A DNA stretch of 64,000 nt from Arcicella lustrica (GTDB lineage Bacteria; Bacteroidota; Bacteroidia; Cytophagales; Spirosomataceae): NCBI RefSeq assembly GCF_034930985.1, contig NZ_JAYGIM010000001.1, positions 1-64,000 on the forward strand, in the 5' to 3' direction. The position numbers and the translations under genes were made by a program. Below are positions 21,828 to 29,069 of the stretch, piece after piece (within the stretch, counting starts at the first letter, position 1; each line of letters begins with the position of its first letter). The notes beneath the pieces were generated by a model, which searched no databases, was not told the DNA's origin, and was given only the letters and a program-made list of their open reading frames with translations.

Positions 21828-22427
21828 CTATCTTTCTCCGAAAAGCTTCGTGATAGAAATACCAATTACTTTGTTTTTTACAGTTGAATTAGCTTCATTG
21901 CTAATATTGGCTAAACCAAAAGAATAATTTGCGCTAATAATGAGTCCGTCAAGTACTTCATAGCCAGCCGTAAGGTTTAAACCGAAATCAGCTCGTTTCA
22001 ACTCGCCACCATCTCCAAATTCAGCGTCAGTAGAAACACCATTGCTAACTGATTTTCCACTAAGCGCATAACCTAAATATGGTCCACCACCTATTGTGAA
22101 ATAATCGCTAGCTTCGTACAAAAAGTTTACCGGTAATTCTAAATAATTAAGAGTAGCCTTTGTAGAACCGAATCCGCTAGCTTCTGCTGAATAACCTTTT
22201 TGTGAAAATAATAAGTTAGGCTGTACAACAATTCTATCAGATAATCTTGATTCTAGTACACCACCTACGTGGAAAGAGGTGATAGAGCCTGGCGAAATTG
22301 AAAATCCACTTGTAGAAATAGTAACATTGGCAAAATTTACACCGCCTTTGAAACCAAGACGAGTTTGAGCTTGAGAGGCGAAAGAGAACGCAATTAAGCT
22401 AAGAATTAGTAGAAGTTTTTTGTTCAT
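21828..22427 (-). CDS. PorT-family outer membrane beta-barrel protein (paralogue)
   Basis: A 199-residue exported barrel with signal peptide MNKKLLLILSLIAFSFASQA. Its start TRLGFKGGVNFANVTI, the internal LELPVNFLYEASDYFTIGGG, DFGLNLTAGYEVLDGLIISA and the end GISITKLFGER align with the downstream gene along the whole length, so the pair arose by tandem duplication. Proteins of this family sit in the outer membrane; specific roles are mostly unknown. Its terminator separates it from the copy. Confidence 0.82.
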   Translation of the reverse strand: MNKKLLLILSLIAFSFASQAQTRLGFKGGVNFANVTISTSGFSISPGSITSFHVGGVLESRLSDRIVVQPNLLFSQKGYSAEASGFGSTKATLNYLELPVNFLYEASDYFTIGGGPYLGYALSGKSVSNGVSTDAEFGDGGELKRADFGLNLTAGYEVLDGLIISANYSFGLANISNEANSTVKNKVIGISITKLFGER

Positions 22428-22568
22428 TTTGTGTATAATTTAAATGTTTATTTATTGAGTGTAAAAATAATATATGAAGAAATACTATCAAATTTTAATA
22501 TTTGCTATCATTTTGCAATGTGTTGATTTTCAAATAGTTGGAAGAATTATTTTTTATTAAACGGTAAT

Positions 22569-23354
22569 TCACTCAAAAAACTTCTTCACCAAAATATCAA
22601 AAACTTCTATCAAAATCAGGATAATGACTACCCATTCCAGACGTGTACTTTCTCGGTTTTGAAGTAAATCTGTAAAGAGCTTGAGGTTTTCTTGAACGAT
22701 TTTTAATTTATAATCAATGTCTTGATAACGCATTTTTAAATCGAGGTTTCGCTTCAAACCTTTGTCGATGCGTTCTAAATGTTCGTTTTCCCACACAACA
22801 TCTGGGGCATCAAAAATGTAAAGATTATCAATAATGGAATTTTTGATATTGAGTGTTCGACCGATAAATTTCAGTAAATCTTTCTTAGAATGGCTAAAAG
22901 TACCTGTCTGTTCGAGTTCGTCAGTGAATTTTTGGGAATCTTGAAAAATCTCTAAAGTCAGGAATTCATAATAATCTAAAGCGACTGATTGACCAATATT
23001 TAACATCACAATTCTAATAGAATCTTCAGTAATTTCTGGAATGGTAATAGAATTATAGCGAAGAATAAGTGCCGTTTGGGCATCTGTTTGAAGGTCAAAA
23101 TTTTCTTCAAATTTGGTTGTTACAAGGTCTTCAGCAAAAGTTTTTACGAATTTCAGAAAAGCACTTTTTTCTAAATCATTAAATCCGCCAAAAACTACTA
23201 CGCCATAACTCAGCAAATAGCAGTATTTGTTTTCTTCTTGCTTGTAAAAAAGTTCAGAATTATTGAAAAGTAACGGTTCGTTGGTGTATTCGTTTCTGAA
23301 CTTTTTTAAGTTGATGACTTCTGATACTTGGTAGGCTTCAATTTTCATAATCAT
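22569..23354 (-). CDS. RMD1/DUF155 family protein
   Basis: A 261-residue protein matching the RMD1/RMND1 (DUF155) family. Visible landmarks are YLLSYGVVVFGGFNDLEK (about residues 47-64), RYNSITIPEITEDSIRIVML, SVALDYYEFLTLEIF and the C-terminal DIDYKLKIVQENLKLFTDLL QNRESTRLEW segment, followed by a membrane helix. Eukaryotic members act in mitochondria (RMND1 in mitochondrial translation). The bacterial role is not established. It is C-terminally membrane anchored. Two in-frame ATGs (23354, 23348) are possible starts. Confidence 0.8.
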   Translation of the reverse strand: MIMKIEAYQVSEVINLKKFRNEYTNEPLLFNNSELFYKQEENKYCYLLSYGVVVFGGFNDLEKSAFLKFVKTFAEDLVTTKFEENFDLQTDAQTALILRYNSITIPEITEDSIRIVMLNIGQSVALDYYEFLTLEIFQDSQKFTDELEQTGTFSHSKKDLLKFIGRTLNIKNSIIDNLYIFDAPDVVWENEHLERIDKGLKRNLDLKMRYQDIDYKLKIVQENLKLFTDLLQNRESTRLEWVVIILILIEVFDILVKKFFE

Positions 23355-23357
23355 AGC

Positions 23358-23377
23358 GGGACGAATCGCTCCGTCCC
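23358..23377 (-). other. GC-rich hairpin between proA and the RMD1-family gene
   Basis: GGGACG (23358-23363) and CGTCCC (23372-23377) flank AATCGCTC. It belongs to the GGGA/TCCC hairpin set at gene ends. No T-run follows on the minus strand. Confidence 0.45.
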
Positions 23378-23413
23378 TTTATTTATTTTCTTTGAAATGC
23401 CACTGTTGGAATA

Positions 23414-24685
23414 TTATCTAATTTGCCCGTCGCCACTAATTAGCCACTTTTCAGTCACTAATTTTTCTAAAGCAAAAGGTCCACGAGCGTGAAGTTTTTG
23501 CGTAGAAATTCCAATTTCAGCCCCTAAACCAAACTGTCCGCCATCCGTAAATCTGGTAGAAGCATTGGTATAAACCGCTGCAGCATCTACTTCAGTAATG
23601 AACTTTTCAGCTAGCTCATCATTGGTCGTAATGATGGCTTCTGAGTGACGAGTAGAGTGTTTACGAATATGTTCTAAAGCACCATCCGTATTTTTTACGG
23701 TTTTGATAGAGCATTTAAAATCAGTAAATTCTTTGCCAAAATCATCTTCTTGCGCTTTTTGTAAGTATGGATATTGATGTTGAAATAACACTTCAAAAGA
23801 TACTTCATCTGCAAAAACCTCTACTTCCGCTTTGGCAAAATCTTCGATGATTAAAGGTAAAAATGTTTCAGCAATGGCTTCGTCAACGATAATGGTTTCT
23901 AAAGAATTACAAACTGATGGTCTTGAAATTTTAGCATTTGCTACAATCGCTTTTGCTTTCTGTAAATCTGCTGAAGTTTCTACGTAAGTATGACAAACGC
24001 CCGCACCTGTTTCAATCGTTGGTACTAAAGAATGAGTACGCACAAACTGAATCAAAGAAGCTGAACCACGAGGAATAATTAAATCGACAAAACGGGTTGC
24101 TGTCAATAATTCTTTCACCAATTCTCGGTCGGTTGGCAATAAAGTAATACAAGCAGTACTTACTCCAAACTCCTTTAACACTTGGTGAATTAAACTTACC
24201 AAATAAGAGTTCGTGTCAAAAGCATCCGAACCACCACGTAAAACTACAGCGTTTCCAGAACGGATACACAAAGCCGTGACATCAACTGTTACATTTGGAC
24301 GAGCCTCATAAATAACGCCGATAACACCCATCGGAACGGCTACTTTTTTGATTTTTAAACCGTTGTCTAATGTTTTTTCTAATAAAATTGCTCCAGAGGG
24401 GTCGGGGAGTACCGCTATTTCTCTAATACTTTCTGCTAAAGCTTCAATACGATTTTCGTTTAATACTAAACGGTCGTACTTGGGGTCAGATAAATCCATA
24501 CGGACTAAATCTTTCAAGTTCTCAGCGATGATTTGAGTTTTGTTTTCTAACAAAACCACTGCCAAACGTTCTAGGACGGCTTTTTTCTTTTCGTCCGTCA
24601 AACGTCTCATTTCTGCCGATGCTGCGTGCGTTTCCTCTAAAAGTGGAATGATTGTTTTTGGAAGTGTTAAAGTTTCAAGTTCCAT
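23414..24685 (-). CDS. proA: glutamate-5-semialdehyde dehydrogenase
   Basis: A 423-residue gamma-glutamyl phosphate reductase, the second step of proline synthesis, using NADPH. Family landmarks are VAVPMGVIGVIYEARPNVTV (about residues 107-126), the nucleotide-binding and catalytic segments VLRGGSDAFDTN and ISRPSVCNSLETIIVD with the active-site Cys (about 245-260), and FGLGAEIGISTQKLHARGPF near the end. I chose the ATG at 24685 over 24703, which adds only MLIRTT. proB is not adjacent in the window, unlike many bacteria where proBA form an operon. Confidence 0.93.
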   Translation of the reverse strand: MELETLTLPKTIIPLLEETHAASAEMRRLTDEKKKAVLERLAVVLLENKTQIIAENLKDLVRMDLSDPKYDRLVLNENRIEALAESIREIAVLPDPSGAILLEKTLDNGLKIKKVAVPMGVIGVIYEARPNVTVDVTALCIRSGNAVVLRGGSDAFDTNSYLVSLIHQVLKEFGVSTACITLLPTDRELVKELLTATRFVDLIIPRGSASLIQFVRTHSLVPTIETGAGVCHTYVETSADLQKAKAIVANAKISRPSVCNSLETIIVDEAIAETFLPLIIEDFAKAEVEVFADEVSFEVLFQHQYPYLQKAQEDDFGKEFTDFKCSIKTVKNTDGALEHIRKHSTRHSEAIITTNDELAEKFITEVDAAAVYTNASTRFTDGGQFGLGAEIGISTQKLHARGPFALEKLVTEKWLISGDGQIR

Positions 24686-24785
24686 TGTTGTTCTGATTAA
24701 CAAAATACAGTGTAAAGTTCGGAAAGATTTATTAGAATGTATTCAGATTTTTTGTAATATCGTTTGAACAAAGCGCAATAAAATC

Positions 24786-25208
24786 ATGGAAATCAAGAAG
24801 AAATATAGCAACGGAGAAGTAACTGTAGTTTGGCAACCTTCAAAATGTATTCATTCAGCCATTTGCTTTAAAAATCTTCCTACTGTTTTTAATCCTAAAA
24901 AACGCCCTTGGATAACCTTAGAACAGGAGGAAACGAAAAACATTATCGAACAAATAAAAGCTTGTCCTTCAGGTGCATTGAGCTATTTTATGAATGATGA
25001 AAATAACCAAGAAAGTCAAGTATTGGAAAATACAGTGGTAGAAGTATTAGCGAATGGACCATTATTGATTTATGGAAATTTGAAAGTAAAAGACAAAGAC
25101 GGCAATGAAACGATGAAAAGCCAGACGACAGCTTTTTGTAGATGTGGCGCTTCAAAAAATAAACCATATTGCGATGGTTCACATGTGAAAATCGCTTTTG
25201 AAGGATAG
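24786..25208 (+). CDS. (4Fe-4S)-binding and CDGSH iron-sulfur domain protein
   Basis: A 140-residue two-domain iron-sulfur protein. The N-terminal part (KYSNGEVTVVWQPSKCIHSA, then ICFKNLPTVFNP and IKACPSGALSY) is the divergent single-cluster 4Fe-4S domain, with Cys about residues 20, 26 and 60. The C-terminal part FCRCGASKNKPYCDGSHVKI is a full CDGSH motif (CxC, x2, S, x3, P, CDGSH), which binds a 2Fe-2S cluster through three Cys and one His. Probably a cytoplasmic electron-transfer or cluster-handling protein. A terminator hairpin overlaps the stop codon. Confidence 0.85.
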   Translation: MEIKKKYSNGEVTVVWQPSKCIHSAICFKNLPTVFNPKKRPWITLEQEETKNIIEQIKACPSGALSYFMNDENNQESQVLENTVVEVLANGPLLIYGNLKVKDKDGNETMKSQTTAFCRCGASKNKPYCDGSHVKIAFEG

Positions 25209-25227
25209 CTTTCGCTATCTTTTTTTA
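25204..25227 (+). terminator. intrinsic terminator overlapping the stop codon
   Basis: GATAGC (25204-25209), TTTC loop, GCTATC (25214-25219), then TTTTTTTA. The left arm contains the TAG stop of the CDGSH protein gene. Confidence 0.8.
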
Positions 25228-25304
25228 TCTGTTAGAGAAAGGGTAAAGCAATAATTTTTCAAAATCAATGTATTCTACATAAACAGATAAAAATATCAGG
25301 AATC

Positions 25305-25997
25305 ATGCTAGAGCAAAATGAAGCTAGAATCTATCTTGCCGAAAAAAGAGGAGTTACCACTGGTAAAACTTTCAAAAGACTTCATACTTTCAATGATGAA
25401 CAATATTTTGAAGAAAGTAGAATGCCATTTGGGGTTTTAAAAGTATTGAATGAAGAAGTATTAGCAGCAGGCGAGCATTTAACGTTGACGCTGAAAGAAA
25501 GGACAACATTAATATTGTTACCAATTGTAGGCGGATTAGCAGTTAGTTTTGATAATAACGAAGCAGAGTATGTAGTTGCTGGTCAGGTAGTTATTTTTTC
25601 AGGAGAAGCTGGAGATACTTATGAAATAGCAAATCCTTATAGTGAAGAAACTATCAGTTTTTTGCAGACACAACTAAAAGAGGAGGGAAGTAAAGCTAGA
25701 AACTTTAGCATTAATGAGTTGAATCTTGAAAAAAAGAATCAGCTAATCTCGCTTAATTTAAACGAAAACTACTTTTTTATTGGGCAATATGAAGGCAGAG
25801 CAGAAGGTTTTTACAACTTGAAAAATTCTAAAAATGGCTTGTTTGCATTCATCATTGAAGGAGCGTTTGAAGTTCAGAATAGACTTTTAGAAACCAAAGA
25901 TGCTTTAGCTTTATGGAATTTTACTGATGATTCGAAGATAGAATTTGAAGCACTTTCAAATGGAGCGATTATATTATTGGCTGAGATTAAAATTTAA
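25305..25997 (+). CDS. pirin-like bicupin protein lacking metal ligands
   Basis: A 230-residue protein resembling the pirin/YhhW family. The N-terminal cupin part has RMPFGVLKVLNEEVLAAGEH (about residues 39-58), like pirin's MGFGPLRVINxDxIAPG. The C-terminal part ends FIIEGAFEVQNRLLETKDAL ALWNFTD, like the pirin second domain. The usual HPHxxxE metal signature that should follow the first segment is replaced by LTLTLKERTTLILLPIV, so the quercetinase-type metal site is missing. It may have a structural or sensing role; activity is doubtful. Confidence 0.65.
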   Translation: MLEQNEARIYLAEKRGVTTGKTFKRLHTFNDEQYFEESRMPFGVLKVLNEEVLAAGEHLTLTLKERTTLILLPIVGGLAVSFDNNEAEYVVAGQVVIFSGEAGDTYEIANPYSEETISFLQTQLKEEGSKARNFSINELNLEKKNQLISLNLNENYFFIGQYEGRAEGFYNLKNSKNGLFAFIIEGAFEVQNRLLETKDALALWNFTDDSKIEFEALSNGAIILLAEIKI

Positions 25998-26080
25998 TGT
26001 TTCAATATTTTATTCATTGAGGCAATACATGTTTAACTATACGTGTATTCTTGTAGGAACTCCCTAAATTCCTCAATGAA

Positions 26081-26821
26081 ATGAAAAGAATAGATTTCTT
26101 AAGAAAAAGCTTTGGTTCACTTGGAGCATTGGCAGTTGCCACGCCCTTGTTGGCTTCATGCAAAGAAGATGAAGTAATAGCAGATGCTACCACAACCACA
26201 CCAACAACAGGAGGAGTTGATACTTCTGTTACTCCATCAAGTTGTTCGGTAACAAATTCTGAAACGGCTGGACCTTTTCCCACACTACAACCTGCCACTT
26301 TAGTCAAAAAAGACATTACTTCTGATAGAAAAGGTACGCCTCTGACTATTAATATTGTTATCAGAAATGTAAATAATAGCTGTAATATTTTAGCCAATGC
26401 AATTGTAGATATTTGGCATTGTGATGCCGCTGGAGAGTATTCAGAGTACGGTGGTAGTGGTATGCAAAGTACAAATTATACTTCTGTTCATTTTTTAAGA
26501 GGCAGACAGACGACTGATAGCACGGGAGTTGCTGCTTTTACGAGTATTTATCCGGGTTGGTATTCTGGTAGAGCACCGCATATTCACGTTCATATTTATA
26601 ATGCTTCTGGGACTTCTTTGTTGGTAACACAAATTGCTTTTCCTGAAGCTGTTAGTGGGGTAGTGTATGCACAAGGCGTTTATGCGAGTCATGGACAAGC
26701 AGATACTAAAAATGCGAATGATAATGTTTTCAGTGATGGAGTATCGACAGAAATGTCAACTGTAACAGGAAGTACAACGGCTGGTTATGTACTTACACAT
26801 ACTATTTATGTGAAAGGTTAG
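26081..26821 (+). CDS. intradiol ring-cleavage dioxygenase-like lipoprotein
   Basis: A 246-residue exported protein. A signal peptide with lipobox ends LLASC (Cys about residue 27), then a Thr-rich linker. The catalytic beta-sandwich resembles intradiol dioxygenases: ANAIVDIWHCDAAGEYSEYG (about 106-125) and IYPGWYSGRAPHIHVHIYNA (about 154-173), which contain the family's Tyr and His iron ligands. Such enzymes cleave catechol rings using non-haem Fe(III). Bacteroidota carry many surface-exposed, uncharacterised members of this group. It has its own upstream gap and a strong terminator. Confidence 0.82.
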   Translation: MKRIDFLRKSFGSLGALAVATPLLASCKEDEVIADATTTTPTTGGVDTSVTPSSCSVTNSETAGPFPTLQPATLVKKDITSDRKGTPLTINIVIRNVNNSCNILANAIVDIWHCDAAGEYSEYGGSGMQSTNYTSVHFLRGRQTTDSTGVAAFTSIYPGWYSGRAPHIHVHIYNASGTSLLVTQIAFPEAVSGVVYAQGVYASHGQADTKNANDNVFSDGVSTEMSTVTGSTTAGYVLTHTIYVKG

Positions 26822-26834
26822 TCTATAAACTATC

Positions 26835-26875
26835 AAAAAGAGGTTTGAGAAAATTGTATTCTCAAACCTCTTTTT
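26835..26875 (+). terminator. strong intrinsic terminator
   Basis: A 16-bp stem, AAAAAGAGGTTTGAGA (26835-26850) with TCTCAAACCTCTTTTT (26860-26875). It closes the dioxygenase-like gene and lies immediately ahead of the next start. Confidence 0.88.
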
Positions 26876-26891
26876 GAATTATTTCAAGAAA

Positions 26892-27413
26892 ATGCCACAA
26901 GGACAAGTAAGATTCGCTTTTAGGATTGTTATCAATCAACATTCTCGCACAGCTTGGGAAAAGTATATTTGGGAAAGTACTTATCAAGAATTCTTGATGC
27001 AATCTCAGCTTTTCAATGATAAAACAGCACCATTATTTACTTTCAAAGAAATACTGAGTAAAAATGAAAAAGCAGAGCAATTACATTTTTTGGTAAGTAT
27101 GGCGGCACATCCCTATATTTTACAATGGAAAGGGAAAATTTACCATTTGGGAGATAATCTTGGCAATAATTTTATGCCATTCAATCAATACAAAATGGAT
27201 ATAATAGATTCCAACATAAAAGATAAAAATGCACACGAAATCGGGATTACTTTTTTCACGCCTTTAATCTCTTTGATTGATATTTGGGAAGGACATTATT
27301 TGATTTCTTTGGATGAAAATCTGGATAAACCTTCGGAAGGAATTGAAACATTAATGTTCAAATTACAGCCTAGATTGTCGGTCGCTTTCTATCAACCCAA
27401 AGCTATTTTTTGA
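26892..27413 (+). CDS. uncharacterised 173-residue protein
   Basis: I do not recognise this protein. It has no signal peptide or membrane span. It begins MPQGQVRFAFRIVINQHSRT and contains HFLVSMAAHPYILQWKGKIY, an acidic stretch and a C-terminal FKLQPRLSVAFYQPKAIF, suggesting a beta-rich cytoplasmic fold. I use the ATG at 26892; a TTG at 26874 is in frame but lies within the terminator stem. Its 3' end overlaps the convergent CotH gene by 11 bases. It sits alone between two unrelated exported proteins. Confidence 0.55.
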   Translation: MPQGQVRFAFRIVINQHSRTAWEKYIWESTYQEFLMQSQLFNDKTAPLFTFKEILSKNEKAEQLHFLVSMAAHPYILQWKGKIYHLGDNLGNNFMPFNQYKMDIIDSNIKDKNAHEIGITFFTPLISLIDIWEGHYLISLDENLDKPSEGIETLMFKLQPRLSVAFYQPKAIF

Positions 27414-29052
27414 ATAATTTAACTCTTTCAATAGGAATTCCATCTAATTGATAATTCAAAATATAACTTCCTGTACTGAGGTTTCCTAAATTTAATGGAA
27501 TTTGATAAGTATCAGTATTTTGAAATTCTTCAACCAATGTTTTGATTACTTTTCCATTTATATCATGTAAAATAATGGAGACATTTCCTTTTTTAAATAC
27601 TTGATATTCAAGAGTAGTTTCGCTTTCTACAGGATTTGGAAATACTTTGATAGGCTTTTCTTTTTCTAAAAAATCTTCATTGCCCAATGTGAGCGCAAAT
27701 GTTTGAAATTGGCTATCTAGCCATAAAGTACGGGTTCTAATCCATTCTTTCATCCAATTGGTTTCATCTTGATAAGTACTTCCTACGTAATAATTTGGCC
27801 ACACATATTTTCCCAAAACACTAGGCCATTTGTTGAAATTCCTTTTCATGGCAGGTTCTAAAACCGTAGCGGTTGAATCTATCCATTTGTTGATATTATC
27901 AGGATTGAAAGTCGTTTTGCGGAGTACTTCCCAGCGTTTTACCGTTTTGGTTTTAAAGATAGAATCTTGCGCTAATTGTTGCCACCAAAATGGCGCTGGA
28001 TAAGTATCGCCTTTTGGTAAAGCAATGTCGTTGATTTTATATTGCCAACCACTAGATTTATAACCATCATAATAATCGGCATTGCCAAAAGCTAAGTTAT
28101 AATCCCAAGCGGGACCCATTTTTAGCTTTCCACCTTTGCTACTTTTTTCTTTATAAAAAAAGGTGCTCAATCTATAGCCGTCAACATTTTTTACAAATTC
28201 TGTAATCAGGAAATAATCAATAAAAGTATCCAAATCGCACATTTCACGCCATTTTGCTTTTGGACTTTGAAAATCTGGCGAAAGTAAAGCCGCTTCAAAA
28301 TCGTTCACATACTTTTGAATGTATTCGAATTGAGGCTGTGTAATATCTGTAATTTTAGGATATTCTACTTGAAAGAAGGTTTTGTAATTACCGAAAGGAG
28401 TATTGGTATTGTTTGTCCAGTTTTTTGAAGGAGAGCCAGATGTTTTATCAATTTTAAGAATATAGCCACCCGTTACATCTTCACCAGTATTATCAGTGGT
28501 TTTTAAGCTTGAAATATCTACTCGGTTTTTATCTCTTTTGATTTTTTCCATCAGGATGTACAATCCCTGATAGTCATTATTCAAAACCATTTCGCAATAA
28601 CGAGTGCGAGTAGCATAACGCCCCATTTTATTAACCAAATCATAAGTGAGTACATCACGCATGAAAGTCTTGTCATTATAAGTAGCATTTAGCACCCAAT
28701 CGGCTTCTGCAGGCATACTTAAAAGACTTACTTTTTGGTCGTTTCCAAGGCTATCTTTCCAAGTTTCAAAACCATAAGGCTTTTTAGGGAATAAATCTTT
28801 AGAAGAAGAGCCTCTTAATTCAATGCCAGCAAAGCCTTTGTAAATGTTAGCAGGGTCATTAATGCTATTGAGTAAGCCATTTCCTTTATGAATCAATTCA
28901 AGAGTCGATAAAATTTTGGGTTCATCAACAATACTTTTTCCTTGAGTATTGACTTTTAAGATAGGAAGATTTGAAGTTGTTAGGCTTTGGCTATTTACTG
29001 AATAAATCCCAAAACCTAACTGTAATATCAAGACATAAATTGTTTTATTCAT
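27403..29052 (-). CDS. CotH-kinase-family protein with type IX secretion sorting domain
   Basis: A 549-residue exported protein. Signal peptide about residues 1-21 (ending VNSQ). The CotH-type kinase fold shows FAGIELRGSSSKDLFPKKPY GFETW, DWVLNATYNDKTFMRDVLTY, CEMVLNNDYQGLYILMEKIK and LKMGPAWDYNLAFGNADYY (WDYxLAFGN, metal-binding region). The last 75 residues (PIKVFPNPVESETTLEYQV to YILNYQLDGIPIERVKLFKK) are a type A T9SS C-terminal signal. CotH proteins phosphorylate spore-coat or secreted proteins in other bacteria. Here a surface-attached or secreted kinase is inferred. Confidence 0.88.
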   Translation of the reverse strand: MNKTIYVLILQLGFGIYSVNSQSLTTSNLPILKVNTQGKSIVDEPKILSTLELIHKGNGLLNSINDPANIYKGFAGIELRGSSSKDLFPKKPYGFETWKDSLGNDQKVSLLSMPAEADWVLNATYNDKTFMRDVLTYDLVNKMGRYATRTRYCEMVLNNDYQGLYILMEKIKRDKNRVDISSLKTTDNTGEDVTGGYILKIDKTSGSPSKNWTNNTNTPFGNYKTFFQVEYPKITDITQPQFEYIQKYVNDFEAALLSPDFQSPKAKWREMCDLDTFIDYFLITEFVKNVDGYRLSTFFYKEKSSKGGKLKMGPAWDYNLAFGNADYYDGYKSSGWQYKINDIALPKGDTYPAPFWWQQLAQDSIFKTKTVKRWEVLRKTTFNPDNINKWIDSTATVLEPAMKRNFNKWPSVLGKYVWPNYYVGSTYQDETNWMKEWIRTRTLWLDSQFQTFALTLGNEDFLEKEKPIKVFPNPVESETTLEYQVFKKGNVSIILHDINGKVIKTLVEEFQNTDTYQIPLNLGNLSTGSYILNYQLDGIPIERVKLFKK

Positions 29053-29069
29053 ATAAACTTTAGGATAAT

